Positions 15,010-22,827 of a DNA stretch of 26,450 bases are shown here, piece by piece; position 1 is the first letter of the stretch, and every line of letters starts with the position of its first letter. Source of the stretch: JAISDD01 sp031553935 (GTDB lineage Bacteria > Bacillota > Syntrophomonadia > Syntrophomonadales > Syntrophomonadaceae); NCBI GenBank assembly GCA_031553935.1, contig JAVBKS010000032.1, forward strand, positions 1-26,450, given 5' to 3'. The translations under genes were made by a program, and so were the position numbers. A model generated the notes under the pieces. It made no database searches. It was not told where the DNA came from and saw only the letters and a list, made by a program, of their open reading frames with translations.

Positions 15010-15471
15010 ATGCCCCAAATAGCAAATATTGCGTTGATGGAACAGCCACATCAGTTTACTTTGGCTATTGAAGTCTTAACAAAAATTGAGAACTTGCCTG
15101 AAGAGATCGGGGAAGCTTATGCTAGAATTTCGGAATACTTAAGCGAATTAGGAGAACTAATGGCGGGAGTTCCATATGTATGTTTTCATAATATGGATAT
15201 GGAGAATCTTAGAGCTGAGATTGGATTCCCGGTAGTAAAGCCAATCCCGGGAAACGCAGGGATTGAAGCACATATTATTCCTCAGCAAAAAGTTGTTTAC
15301 GGTGTCCACTTAGGGCCTTATCATGAAATGACCCCATTATATGAAGCTATGGGGAAATGGATTTATGAAAATGGATTTGAACCAGTTGGCCCGGTTTATG
15401 AATACTATTTGAATGATCCGGATCGCCCTGAGAGTGAGCTTGTTACCAAAGTTATTATGCCGGTTAAGTAG
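15010..15471 (+). CDS. GyrI-like small-molecule-binding domain protein
   Basis: This 153-aa protein consists of a single GyrI-like/AraC effector-binding domain (SHS2 duplication). Typical elements are the first strand with a following helix (AIEVLTKIENLPEEIGEAYARISEYL), YVCFHNMDMENLRAEIGFPV and the second-half motif VVYGVHLGPYHEMTPLYEAMGKWIYENGFEPVGPVYEYYLNDP. The conserved Glu used for cationic ligands in this fold may be that in YEYYLNDP. There is no DNA-binding domain, so it would act as a stand-alone binding or hydrolase-like protein. AAGGAG lies eight bases before the ATG. It precedes a DsrE-like gene by 47 bp, probably in one transcript. Confidence 0.85.
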   Translation: MPQIANIALMEQPHQFTLAIEVLTKIENLPEEIGEAYARISEYLSELGELMAGVPYVCFHNMDMENLRAEIGFPVVKPIPGNAGIEAHIIPQQKVVYGVHLGPYHEMTPLYEAMGKWIYENGFEPVGPVYEYYLNDPDRPESELVTKVIMPVK

Positions 15472-15518
15472 AACCGCTGTTGCGAATTGATTATAAGTAC
15501 AGGCAGGAGGATTGTAAA

Positions 15519-15866
15519 ATGAGTGAAAAAGCAAGACTACACATTCTTTGGACTAGTGCAGATATTGATACGGCACAGAATATGTTATTGATGTATTCAA
15601 CCAACAGTATGATATATAAATGGTGGGATGAGGTAACAGTAATTGTATGGGGGGCGGCAACAAGGCTGACGGCAGAGAATAAAGAGCTCCAAGAAGACAT
15701 CAAGCTAGCCATGGAAAAAGGGGTTAAGTTTACCGCCTGCCGAGCTTGTGCAGAAAACCTCGGGGCAGTTGCTATATTAAAGGAAATAGGAATCGAGGTA
15801 AAATACTGGGGTGAGCCCTTAGCTGAGCTTATTAAGAATCGGGAACACTTAATCAGCGTAGGTTAA
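15519..15866 (+). CDS. DsrE/DsrF-like family protein
   Basis: This 115-aa protein has a DsrE fold. The N-terminal strand ARLHILWTSADIDTAQNMLLMYSTN is followed by VTVIVWGAATRLTAENKELQEDIKLAMEKGVKFTACRACAENLGAVAILKEIGIEVKYWG. A Cys pair in TACRACAENLG lies where sulfur-relay DsrE/YchN relatives carry their cysteine. The ATG at 15519 is chosen because GGAGG lies eight bases upstream and the fold begins there. It likely shares a transcript with the GyrI-like gene and ends before a hairpin terminator. A sulfur-transfer role is possible but cannot be shown. Confidence 0.82.
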   Translation: MSEKARLHILWTSADIDTAQNMLLMYSTNSMIYKWWDEVTVIVWGAATRLTAENKELQEDIKLAMEKGVKFTACRACAENLGAVAILKEIGIEVKYWGEPLAELIKNREHLISVG

Positions 15867-15897
15867 GTGCGGTTCTAGAATAACATGCAAAAATATA

Positions 15898-15935
15898 CCT
15901 GCTAATGATGTGCGTTTTCATAGCAGGCATTTTAA
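15898..15935. terminator. Bidirectional hairpin terminator
   Basis: CCTGCTA (15898-15904) pairs with TAGCAGG (15921-15927). A T-rich stretch follows on the plus strand, and the minus-strand side is followed by TATATTTTT. It sits between two convergent genes and can serve both. Confidence 0.7.
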
Positions 15936-15957
15936 GCAAAATTATTGCTGAACTGAT

Positions 15958-16134
15958 TTATTTTATTTGGTAAAAGCAGCGTTTAGGGGAATCGATAACT
16001 TCATCCTTTTTTAGTTTCTTTATTATTTTATCGACCTCTTTTTTATCAACGCCGCTTAAGGATGCTAATTCAGTTGCATTTACAGGTTTGCCTGCAGATT
16101 TGAAAGCTTCTAGGATTTTGGCTTCATTATCCAT
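15958..16134 (-). CDS. Small winged-helix DNA-binding protein, 58 aa
   Basis: The protein is essentially one winged helix: MDNEAKILEAFKSAGKPVNATELASLSGVDKKEVDKIIKKL in pieces gives helix 1, helix 2 (NATELASLSG) and the recognition helix (DKKEVDKIIKKLKKD), then a short wing (EVIDSPKRCFYQIK). The lysine-rich helix suits nucleic-acid binding. The ATG at 16134 has AAGGAG eight bases upstream. It has its own strong promoter (16157-16185) and lies downstream of the Zn/Mn transporter in the same orientation. Its targets are unknown; it could be a small regulator or a nucleoid-type protein. It is too short to carry a metal-sensing domain. Confidence 0.75.
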   Translation of the reverse strand: MDNEAKILEAFKSAGKPVNATELASLSGVDKKEVDKIIKKLKKDEVIDSPKRCFYQIK

Positions 16135-16156
16135 ATAATCAACTCCTTTTTCTCTT

Positions 16157-16185
16157 ACTATAAAAGAGTGGCAAAGGTTTGTCAA
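16157..16185 (-). promoter_or_regulatory. Strong sigma-A promoter of the winged-helix gene
   Basis: On the minus strand TTGACA (16180-16185, perfect), 17 bp, TATAGT (16157-16162), about 20 bp before the ATG. Confidence 0.8.
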
Positions 16186-16233
16186 TTGCAGGTGTTTCGA
16201 TTGTTATAAGTTACTGCCCAGCTGTTAATTCAC

Positions 16234-17076
16234 TTAAGTTCGGAATCTTATAGCGCTAAATAGCGCAATAATTATATAGATCGATGCGGCAATTAGCACG
16301 ATGGTTGCGCTGCTGGCCGTTGACCAGTAGAAGGATAGAACCAATCCGCAAATTCCGGAGAAAAGAGCGATGATTACCGACCAAAGGGTATATTGAATGG
16401 CATTATTGGAGATTAAGCGGGCGCTGGCTGCTGGTAGAACTAATAGGGAATTTATGATTAAAAGTCCGACCCATTGTATGCTCATTGTAACAACTAGTGC
16501 TATAAGAGCTGCGAAAGAGGATTCTAATAAATAGGTTCTTATGTCTCTGCTTCTGGCTAGTGATGTATTGAGGCTTGTTAGAAATAGTTGGTTGAGAAAG
16601 AAAAACCAGAAGGCAATAACTATTGCTAAAACTACAGCTAGTAACTGGATTTCACGCTCAGTTATACTGAGTAAATCTCCAATCAAAAATGAAGTATACT
16701 TAGAAAAGCCACCGCCGGTCGATAATAGTACAATACCTAATGAGATTGTGGTAGAAGAAACAATACTAATGATAGTATCGCTTGATGTTTGGGTTTTCGC
16801 TTTAAAATAGGATATGATTAGCGCTAAGACTAATGAAAAACAAAGCATTACCCCGAGAAGATTACGCATTCCCAACAATACGCCGATAGCTACTCCTGCC
16901 AAAGTCGAATGCCCTAATGCATCGGCAAAGAATGCCATGCGATTGTTAACAATGACTGTTCCCAACAGTCCGACTAGTGGCGACAAAATGAGAATTGCCA
17001 AGAGCGCATTCCTCATAAAGGCGAATTGTACCCAATTATACGGTAAGTTGCTTATTAATTGATTATATATTTCCAT
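16234..17076 (-). CDS. znuB: Zn/Mn ABC transporter permease, ABC-3 family (ZnuB-like)
   Basis: This 280-aa integral membrane protein has eight or nine hydrophobic segments. The ABC-3 landmarks are MRNALLAILILSPLVGLLGTVIVNNRMAFFADALGHSTLAGVAIG near the N-terminus and WVGLLIINSLLVLPAASARLI later. It forms the membrane channel for the importer with the ATPase and binding protein encoded just upstream. The ATG at 17076 overlaps the ATPase gene by 14 bp, implying coupled translation; its own ribosome binding site is weak (GGCGGG). The metal, Zn or Mn, cannot be decided from the permease. Confidence 0.92.
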   Translation of the reverse strand: MEIYNQLISNLPYNWVQFAFMRNALLAILILSPLVGLLGTVIVNNRMAFFADALGHSTLAGVAIGVLLGMRNLLGVMLCFSLVLALIISYFKAKTQTSSDTIISIVSSTTISLGIVLLSTGGGFSKYTSFLIGDLLSITEREIQLLAVVLAIVIAFWFFFLNQLFLTSLNTSLARSRDIRTYLLESSFAALIALVVTMSIQWVGLLIINSLLVLPAASARLISNNAIQYTLWSVIIALFSGICGLVLSFYWSTASSATIVLIAASIYIIIALFSAIRFRT

Positions 17077-17836
17077 TGTGAATCCCGCCTTCGTTACCTG
17101 GTCTTACAATCTGAAAAGGTTTTAATTCAGTATAGTAGGAGCTATGAGAGAATTCAGCGGGAGTACCGACAAATTCTATTTTTTTGTTGAGAAGTACAAT
17201 GCGATCAGCATATATTGAAACTAAATTAAGATCATGAGAAACTAGAATTACGGATAGGTCGTAAATCTTAGGCAGTTTAGCTACTGTTGTTAAGAAAACC
17301 TGAAGACCTTGTTGGTCGATACCGGAAACCGGTTCATCTAACAAGAGAAGGTCAGGCAGGGGCTCTAAAGCAATTGCTAAGAGAACTCTTTGTAGTTCGC
17401 CCCCGGAAAGGTTTCCTAGTTTTTTGTATAAAAGGAGCTCGGAATCAAGGCGGGCTAAAGCTTGCTCTGCTCTGTTGATAATATTTTGATTGTAGCCGCT
17501 CCAAATCGGTCGTTTCGATAGTGAAGCTGCAAAGACATCCAGTACACTCAAAGGGGTACCGGGATCGAAACGCAGGTTTTGAGGGACGTAACCTATTCTC
17601 GGAGTGGTTTTTTTGCCGCTAACATCCAAATAACTAAGTCTGCCATTATGTTTAACTTGGCCAAGAATAGATTGTAGAAGCGTAGTTTTACCAGCTCCAT
17701 TTGGTCCAATAAGAGCAGTTAATTCACCGCAATGAATATGAAGATTTATATCCTCTAAAATGGTTATTGAACCGCGCTTTACGTTTAAGTTCTCAATCTT
17801 GGTGCAGCATAAGCCGCAAGGGTTTTCGATATTCAT
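17063..17836 (-). CDS. znuC: Zn/Mn ABC transporter ATPase (ZnuC-like)
   Basis: This 257-aa ABC ATPase has all motifs: Walker A GPNGAGKTT (residues 44-52), Q-loop in IGYVPQNLRFD, signature LSGGELQR, Walker B LLLLDEPVSGID and switch His in ILVSHDLN. It powers metal import. The N-terminus holds an unusual cysteine group (CGLCCTKIENL, Cys7, 10, 11) ahead of the first strand, which could bind metal or be incidental. The ATG at 17836 has AGGTGA upstream and follows znuA by 8 bp. It overlaps znuB by 14 bp. Confidence 0.93.
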   Translation of the reverse strand: MNIENPCGLCCTKIENLNVKRGSITILEDINLHIHCGELTALIGPNGAGKTTLLQSILGQVKHNGRLSYLDVSGKKTTPRIGYVPQNLRFDPGTPLSVLDVFAASLSKRPIWSGYNQNIINRAEQALARLDSELLLYKKLGNLSGGELQRVLLAIALEPLPDLLLLDEPVSGIDQQGLQVFLTTVAKLPKIYDLSVILVSHDLNLVSIYADRIVLLNKKIEFVGTPAEFSHSSYYTELKPFQIVRPGNEGGIHNGNI

Positions 17837-17844
17837 AATTTCAC

Positions 17845-18762
17845 CTACTGCAAGGCAGTTTTTAGCGTCTGTAGATTTTTTTCCATTATGTCAAGATATG
17901 CATCTGCGGTTAATGGGCCGCTTACAGCCGGATCCAATTGATATACCTTTATGTTTGTCTCCCGTGCTAAGGTTTCACCAGCTTTGGTTGAGTATTGAGG
18001 TTCGACAAAGATCGCATTAACTTGATTAGCCCTAATCAAGTCAATAGTTTCGGCTAACTCACCGGCACTTGGTTCGGATCCGGGTTCTCTTTCGACTACC
18101 CCCACAATGTTTAAATTAAACTCTTCTGCAAAATAAGGAAAGGCTTCGTGAAAAGTGATAATGTTTCGATGGGGAAGAAGATCCAGCTCAGTATGCATTT
18201 TTACCCTTAATGCCTCAATTTTTGCTAAGTAGTCATCACAATTCTTTCGATAAATAGAAGCTCTTGCATGATCAATGGCGCTTAATTGTTGGCATATCGA
18301 ATCAACTAATTGTTTATAGCCGGAAAGACTTACCCATATATGAGGATTTTGCATATCGGTATGAGGATCAGTCAACAGAGGTAAGTTTTTGCTAGCGTCA
18401 ATAAGGGGCAATTCAGGATAAGATTGCAGGGCTTCATTCAAAAAGGACTCCAGACCAGCTCCGTTAATAACTAAAACACTTGCGTTCCCAAGTTTAATCA
18501 TATCGGCTGGTGAAAGCTGATAATCATGGAGGCAACCCGATTGTACAGAAGTTAGATTAGCAATTTCTACATCAGGAATGCCGCCCGCTATGTTTTGTAC
18601 TGCAGTGTAGAGCGGATAAAATGAAGTCATGATAACGAAAGCTGAATTCGAGCTCGAGTCAGTGGCTGTTGTTAAGTCGCTTTGCTTGTTATTACATCCT
18701 GAAAAGATCAGCAGACAAGATATAGATAGTAGACACAGCGCAGAAGTAAGCTTTTTATTCAT
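17845..18762 (-). CDS. znuA: Zn/Mn ABC transporter substrate-binding lipoprotein (ZnuA-like)
   Basis: This 305-aa protein has a lipoprotein signal (MNKKLTSALCLLSISCLLIFSGC, in segments; lipobox before Cys22), so it is tethered to the outer face of the membrane. The cluster A-I metal-binding fold shows its ligands: His in GCLHDYQLSP, His in DMQNPHIWVS, His in ITFHEAFPYFAEEF, and an acidic residue late in the sequence. A His at the third position is more usual in zinc proteins than in manganese ones, which use Glu, but the His-rich loop of ZnuA is absent. AGGAGG lies eight bases before the ATG. It is the first gene of znuA-znuC-znuB and has a perfect palindrome upstream. Confidence 0.88.
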   Translation of the reverse strand: MNKKLTSALCLLSISCLLIFSGCNNKQSDLTTATDSSSNSAFVIMTSFYPLYTAVQNIAGGIPDVEIANLTSVQSGCLHDYQLSPADMIKLGNASVLVINGAGLESFLNEALQSYPELPLIDASKNLPLLTDPHTDMQNPHIWVSLSGYKQLVDSICQQLSAIDHARASIYRKNCDDYLAKIEALRVKMHTELDLLPHRNIITFHEAFPYFAEEFNLNIVGVVEREPGSEPSAGELAETIDLIRANQVNAIFVEPQYSTKAGETLARETNIKVYQLDPAVSGPLTADAYLDIMEKNLQTLKTALQ

Positions 18763-18824
18763 TGCAAGGCCCTCCTAAGGCAAATAGTCAATAAAACTAA
18801 TAGATAATAATTGATTCTATCCTA

Positions 18825-18842
18825 TTATCAATTTATTGATAA
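18825..18842. promoter_or_regulatory. Candidate metal-regulator operator upstream of znuA
   Basis: TTATCAAT (18825-18832) and ATTGATAA (18835-18842) form a perfect 8-bp inverted repeat with a 2-bp centre, 63 bp upstream of the znuA start. GATAATAATTGATTCTATC-like sequence next to it (18803-18821) adds Fur/Zur-type half-sites. A metal-responsive repressor is a natural candidate for this operon, but the AT-rich context leaves room for chance. Confidence 0.5.
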
Positions 18843-18926
18843 CAAAAATGATTTATGTTCAACATTTTCTACTAGTATAAGCAAATAATATTGTAGAATT
18901 ACAAAAAAGTCCAGTAGGTAGGCTAC

Positions 18927-18955
18927 TTGCCAAAGGCCCGAAAAGAATGTAAAAT
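18927..18955 (+). promoter_or_regulatory. Promoter of the SRP RNA gene
   Basis: TTGCCA (18927-18932), 17 bp, TAAAAT (18950-18955). The start would fall near 18962, about 20 nt before the mature RNA. Confidence 0.7.
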
Positions 18956-18981
18956 GAACAGATCATTGGTAAATGAATTTT

Positions 18982-19253
18982 GCCGTGCTAGATGGGGAGC
19001 TGGCGGTGCCCTGTAACCTGCAACCCGCTGTAGCAGGATCGAATTCCCGAGCCGAGGGTGTATTTTGTGAGGTCTGGATTGAAAAAGTGGTATTGAGATT
19101 TGGGTCCTGTGCAATAGGACGCTTTGAACCGTGTCAGGTCTGGAAGGAAGCAGCACTAAGGAGTTTATCCTATGTGCCGCAGGGGAGCCTGAATGGAGCT
19201 AACTATTCAAGAACCGCTCGGAAGATACTCTCGAAGCCGGGTGCACGGCTTTT
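18982..19253 (+). ncRNA. ffs: Signal recognition particle RNA, large bacterial (scRNA) type
   Basis: The conserved apical domain is clear at 19135-19157: CAGGTCTGGAAGGAAGCAGC, with the GGAA tetraloop and the asymmetric Ffh-binding loop. The ends pair: GCCGTGC (18982-18988) with GCACGGC (19243-19249), followed by a T run at 19250-19253. The total of about 270 nt and the 5' GGGGAGCTGGCGGTGCCCTGTAACC-type Alu region place it with the long SRP RNAs of spore-forming Firmicutes rather than the 4.5S type. It lies just upstream of dnaX, the order known from Bacillus (scr-dnaX). Confidence 0.95.
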
Positions 19254-19400
19254 ATTGCAATAAATTTGGTGTATTCTGCTGACTCCCAATGGTTGATGTT
19301 GATCATACAAAAATCCCTTCCTTGGTCTTAAGCAGGTTTCCCCGAATATAGAAACTACTAGTATTCATTATTAAGACCCCTTGCAAAGGAGGTTACATTT

Positions 19401-20903
19401 ATGACTTACCTTGCTTTATATCGCGCCTGGCGCCCTGCCAGTTTTTCTGAAGTAATCGGACAGGAAAAGACTGTAACCGCATTGCGAAATTCGATTAGAG
19501 ACGATAGATTCTCACATGCCTATCTTTTTTTTGGACCCCGAGGAACTGGAAAAACTAGCATTGCAAAAATTGTTGCCAAAGCGCTTAATTGCGAAAATCC
19601 TCAAGAGGGGGAGCCATGTAACTGTTGTTCCTCTTGTGTTGATATTGGTAAAGGCAGTTTTATGGATGTAATCGAAATTGATGCTGCGTCGAATCGAGGT
19701 ATAGACGAAATTAGAGATTTGCGCGAAAAAGTCAGGATAGCTCCAGCCCAAGGCAAGCGGAAAGTTTATATTATTGATGAAGCTCATATGCTAACCACGG
19801 AAGCTTTCAATGCGTTTCTTAAGACGATTGAAGAACCGCCAAACGGTGTAGTTTTTATTCTGGCTACAACAGAACCACAAAAAATTCCAGTCACTATTTG
19901 GTCTCGATGTCAGACTTATGGATTCCATAGACTAGACAATCAAGAGATCGTTAATTTACTTATCAGAGTTTTAAAAGACCAGGATTTATTGATTGATGAC
20001 AATGCGGCGAATCTTATCGCCCGCAGATCTAATGGCGGCTTAAGGGACTCACTGAGTATTCTGGATCAGGTGTTGTCATTTAAAGGACAAAAAAACATAG
20101 AAAAAGAAGATGTGTTGGAAGTACTTGGCTTATTCGATGAACAATTTTTAGCTGATATCGTCGATAGTGTAATCGAAGATAATGCGCGAAGGGTATTGGA
20201 ACTTATTGCGCTTTCCTTGCAGCAAGGAAAAGATGGATTGCAGTTAGTGCGGGAGATGAGCATGTATTTGCGGGATCTCCTTTTGTATAATTTATTAAAA
20301 GAGAAAGCGCATTTAAATATTATTGAAGAAGAAAGCATCACAAAAATACAACAACAAGCAGCATTAGTTGATTCGGAACAAGTATTAGATACCATAAAAA
20401 TGCTGATCGAAATTAGTGAAAAAATGCGTTTCAGTGAGGGGAACAACTTCTTATTGGAAATTGCTTTTTTGGATATGATATCTATATTGAAAGACAACAA
20501 GCCAAAAAATGTAGTGAAATCGAAGAGTAAACCGGCGTCCAGCTTGAAAGAGCGACAAGGACAGATATACAGAACAGAAAAGATTGAGCCGGAGCTATGG
20601 CAGCAAATCTTAGCCGGAGTAAAAGAACAAAAAATCCCGGTACATGCATTGCTATCACAAGGCAAGTTGTTGGAAATAACTGATGATAGTGCGATTATAG
20701 GCTATAAAAAGAGCTATAGGTTTCATAAAGAGCGCATGGAAGAAAAGGAAAACCGAGCTATTCTGGAGAATACTCTTAAAAAATTGCTGCAAAAAGAAGT
20801 AAAAGTAAAAATGATTTTTACGGACGAACAGCAAGAAGAGGAACCGATAATAACAAAAGCCAAAGAACTATTTGGCGAAGACGTAATTGAAATCATCGAT
20901 TGA
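19401..20903 (+). CDS. dnaX: DNA polymerase III subunits gamma/tau
   Basis: This 500-aa protein is the clamp-loader ATPase. Visible features are Walker A GPRGTGKTS (Lys51), the zinc site Cys64, Cys73, Cys76 and Cys79, Walker B IIDEAHML, sensor 1 ILATTEPQKIP with the arginine finger in IWSRCQ, and sensor 2 in GLRDSLSILDQ. Domain III and a short tau-like tail follow; it is shorter than the roughly 560 residues of Bacillus subtilis. AAAGGAGG lies before the ATG. An inverted repeat in its 5' region (GGTCTTAA at 19324-19331, TTAAGACC at 19371-19378) may form a leader hairpin. It starts the replication/repair cluster dnaX-ybaB-recR. Confidence 0.97.
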   Translation: MTYLALYRAWRPASFSEVIGQEKTVTALRNSIRDDRFSHAYLFFGPRGTGKTSIAKIVAKALNCENPQEGEPCNCCSSCVDIGKGSFMDVIEIDAASNRGIDEIRDLREKVRIAPAQGKRKVYIIDEAHMLTTEAFNAFLKTIEEPPNGVVFILATTEPQKIPVTIWSRCQTYGFHRLDNQEIVNLLIRVLKDQDLLIDDNAANLIARRSNGGLRDSLSILDQVLSFKGQKNIEKEDVLEVLGLFDEQFLADIVDSVIEDNARRVLELIALSLQQGKDGLQLVREMSMYLRDLLLYNLLKEKAHLNIIEEESITKIQQQAALVDSEQVLDTIKMLIEISEKMRFSEGNNFLLEIAFLDMISILKDNKPKNVVKSKSKPASSLKERQGQIYRTEKIEPELWQQILAGVKEQKIPVHALLSQGKLLEITDDSAIIGYKKSYRFHKERMEEKENRAILENTLKKLLQKEVKVKMIFTDEQQEEEPIITKAKELFGEDVIEIID

Positions 20904-20916
20904 GGGGGACTATGAT

Positions 20917-21243
20917 ATGAAATTCGGGCCCGGCGGAGGCTCTATGAGCAAAATGATGAAAGAAGCCAAAAAAGTACAAGAACGGATTGTACAACTCCAG
21001 GAAGAATTGAAAGAACGGGTAGTGGAAGCATCATCCGGAGGCGGTGCTGTTCAGGTAAAAGTGAGTGGCAAGCAAGAAATCGTTAGTATTCGAATTAAGC
21101 CAGAGGCAGTTGACCCTGAAGATATAGAGATGTTGGAAGATTTGATTTTAACTGCTATTAATGAAGGTATCAAAACTTCTCAAGATATGGTATCGAGTGA
21201 GATGGCGAAAATAACGGGGGGACTTAACATTCCGGGACTGTAA
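20917..21243 (+). CDS. ybaB: YbaB/EbfC family nucleoid-associated protein
   Basis: This 108-aa protein has the YbaB signature: MSKMMKEAKKVQERIVQLQEEL (coiled-coil helix, in part), VVEASSGGGAVQVKVSGKQEIVSIRI, then a C-terminal helix ending in MAKITGGLNIPGL. It binds DNA as a dimer. The N-terminus MKFGPGGGS is glycine-rich. The ATG at 20917 is chosen because GAGGGGG lies eight bases upstream; an earlier in-frame start at 20887 would lie inside dnaX. It sits 13 bp after dnaX and before recR, the conserved order. Confidence 0.95.
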   Translation: MKFGPGGGSMSKMMKEAKKVQERIVQLQEELKERVVEASSGGGAVQVKVSGKQEIVSIRIKPEAVDPEDIEMLEDLILTAINEGIKTSQDMVSSEMAKITGGLNIPGL

Positions 21244-21270
21244 ATGAAAACTTATTGAGGGGAAACGGCT

Positions 21271-21864
21271 TTGCGACTGGCACTACCATTGGAAAAACTT
21301 ATTGATCAATTGGTCTTGCTCCCGGGCATCGGACCTAGAACTGCACAGCGTTTAGCATTGCATATTTTAAAATACCCACGGGAAAACGCCTATCAATTAG
21401 CGCAAGCTATTAGGGATTTATGCGAGCAAGTGTTTCCCTGCTCAGAGTGTGGATTTTTGACAGATATTCAGCCATGTGTTATTTGCAGGGATGAGGGTAG
21501 AGATAATAGTGTTATTTGCTTGCTTGAAGAAAGCAGTAATGTGATTGCGGTTGAGAGATCGGGTTACAAAGGAAGATACTATGTCTTGAATCAGCATTTT
21601 CAACTTCTGCGCAACAATCTGCAGGATATAGATGTCAGCAAGCTAAAAAAAATTATTCATAACAAAGCGATAAAAGAAATAATAATGGCACTTAATCCGG
21701 ATATTGAAGGCGATGTTTTAGCAAGATACCTAGCTGCAGATTTAGCTGAATTCAAGGAGTTGAAAATTACTCGCCTGGCACATGGATTGCCGGTTGGTGG
21801 TGACATCGAATTCGCCGACGAAATAACCTTAAAAAAAGCAATTGAAGGCCGAAAAGAATTATAG
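21271..21864 (+). CDS. recR: Recombination mediator RecR (divergent)
   Basis: This 197-aa protein has the RecR domain order: helix-hairpin-helix (LPGIGPRTAQRLALHIL), four-Cys zinc finger (CEQVFPCSECG...PCVIC), Toprim start (VICLLEESSNVIAVERSG) and C-terminal Walker-B-like region (ITRLAHGLPVGGDIEFADEITLKKAIEGR). RecR works with RecO or RecF to load RecA at gaps. The start is TTG at 21271 with GAGGGG eight bases upstream. Oddly, the usual stretch YHVL(G/H)GxISPxxGIGPEDL is replaced by YYVLNQHFQLLRNNLQDID, so a near-universal Toprim-loop motif is lost. Context after ybaB makes the identity secure. Confidence 0.93.
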   Translation: MRLALPLEKLIDQLVLLPGIGPRTAQRLALHILKYPRENAYQLAQAIRDLCEQVFPCSECGFLTDIQPCVICRDEGRDNSVICLLEESSNVIAVERSGYKGRYYVLNQHFQLLRNNLQDIDVSKLKKIIHNKAIKEIIMALNPDIEGDVLARYLAADLAEFKELKITRLAHGLPVGGDIEFADEITLKKAIEGRKEL

Positions 21865-21921
21865 CATACTTTCATTATTCTGGCATAGTATTCCATAAGA
21901 ATTCTTGTCCAGGAGGTAAAT

Positions 21922-22188
21922 GTGAGATTGGCTTTACTATTGGAGGCTTTTTGCAAACTAATTTCCCCTAATGATAGTTATGTGGATTGTGGTTACCCTA
22001 ATACTGAAGAGATGCTTAAAAAAGCTTTGATGGAATTGAGGGAAACCGAGGATTTATTTGCTAGAGTAGAAGACAATGCCATGATAGATTATGCGATTTA
22101 TTCGATGAAAGCTGCTGAAGAGCGCTGTAATTATCTTATCGGAATTATTAAAAATAACGATGATAGAAGAAGAGGAACTATTGTTTAG
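21922..22188 (+). CDS. yaaL: DUF2508 family protein (YaaL-like)
   Basis: This 88-aa soluble, mostly helical protein has the C-terminal pattern DYAIYSMKAAEERCNYLIGIIKN typical of DUF2508. Function is unknown. The start is GTG at 21922 with AGGAGG five bases upstream. Position between recR and bofA matches yaaL in Bacillus subtilis, the main reason for the name. It begins 57 bp after recR and ends 17 bp before bofA. Confidence 0.85.
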   Translation: MRLALLLEAFCKLISPNDSYVDCGYPNTEEMLKKALMELRETEDLFARVEDNAMIDYAIYSMKAAEERCNYLIGIIKNNDDRRRGTIV

Positions 22189-22205
22189 ATTGATGGGGTG
22201 TTGAT

Positions 22206-22469
22206 ATGACAACGTTGCCAGTAATCATAGGGATTATTGCAGTTATTGCGGTTTTATTCGTTTTTACCCAACTATTAGTAAAACCAATTAAATGGGCGGT
22301 AAAAATTCTTATTAATTCCGGTATCGGTCTTTTATTACTAGTGATGGTTAATTATTTTGGGCAAGCAATTAATTTCAGTTTGCCAATTAATTTAGTGACA
22401 GTCCTAATTGCTGGATTTTTAGGTGTGCCTGGGATACTTCTTATGATCGCATTAGAGGTTTTTCTTTAA
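22206..22469 (+). CDS. bofA: Pro-sigma-K processing inhibitor BofA
   Basis: This 87-aa membrane protein has two or three hydrophobic segments (TTLPVIIGIIAVIAVLFVF, then LINSGIGLLLLVMVNYFG and INLVTVLIAGFLGVPGILLMIAL). The family motif NSGIGLLLL...INLVTVLIAGFLGVPG is clear. BofA holds the SpoIVFB protease inactive in the outer forespore membrane until engulfment, so it marks a spore former. The ATG at 22206 follows GGGGTG. It is the last gene before a strong terminator. Confidence 0.95.
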   Translation: MTTLPVIIGIIAVIAVLFVFTQLLVKPIKWAVKILINSGIGLLLLVMVNYFGQAINFSLPINLVTVLIAGFLGVPGILLMIALEVFL

Positions 22470-22523
22470 GAAAATACGGAAATATTTAATACTAAACCGG
22501 GTAGTTTTAATTCGACTAATATT

Positions 22524-22554
22524 AACCGACCATGAAAATCTGGTCGGTTTTTTT
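22524..22554 (+). terminator. Rho-independent terminator after bofA
   Basis: AACCGACCA (22524-22532), 8-nt loop, TGGTCGGTT (22541-22549), then a run of seven or more T. It closes the dnaX-bofA unit. Confidence 0.92.
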
Positions 22555-22727
22555 GTTAAAGAAGAGAAACCGGAATTAATCGAGTTCTTAATTAATAGGT
22601 TTTACTACCGTTATTACTGATACTATTTTTCCGCATTATTAGGCAAACTATATATCACTAGCTATTAGATAATTGTTTTGCACATTTAAGAGCAATGTGA
22701 GCATTAATTGTGTCGCTAAGATTATTA
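22555..22727. other. AT-rich intergenic stretch, nothing recognised
   Basis: This is the middle of the 358-bp gap between bofA and the P-loop NTPase gene. I see no open frame with a ribosome binding site, no tRNA and no clear repeat. Confidence 0.6.
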
Positions 22728-22756
22728 TTGACGCATAATATCAGCTAATTTATACT
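22728..22756 (+). promoter_or_regulatory. Promoter of the NTPase-kor operon
   Basis: TTGACG (22728-22733), 17 bp, TATACT (22751-22756), giving a leader of about 65 nt before the TTG start at 22828. Confidence 0.75.
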
Positions 22757-22827
22757 ATATGAAATCCCTTTTAATAGAATTATTATTTTTATACTCTTGA
22801 AAATACGAGGAATTGGTATATACTTAA

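Noticed and set aside
18923..19263. Open frames over the SRP RNA gene
   Set aside because: The conserved SRP motif, paired ends and context explain the sequence; the frames have no protein-family features.
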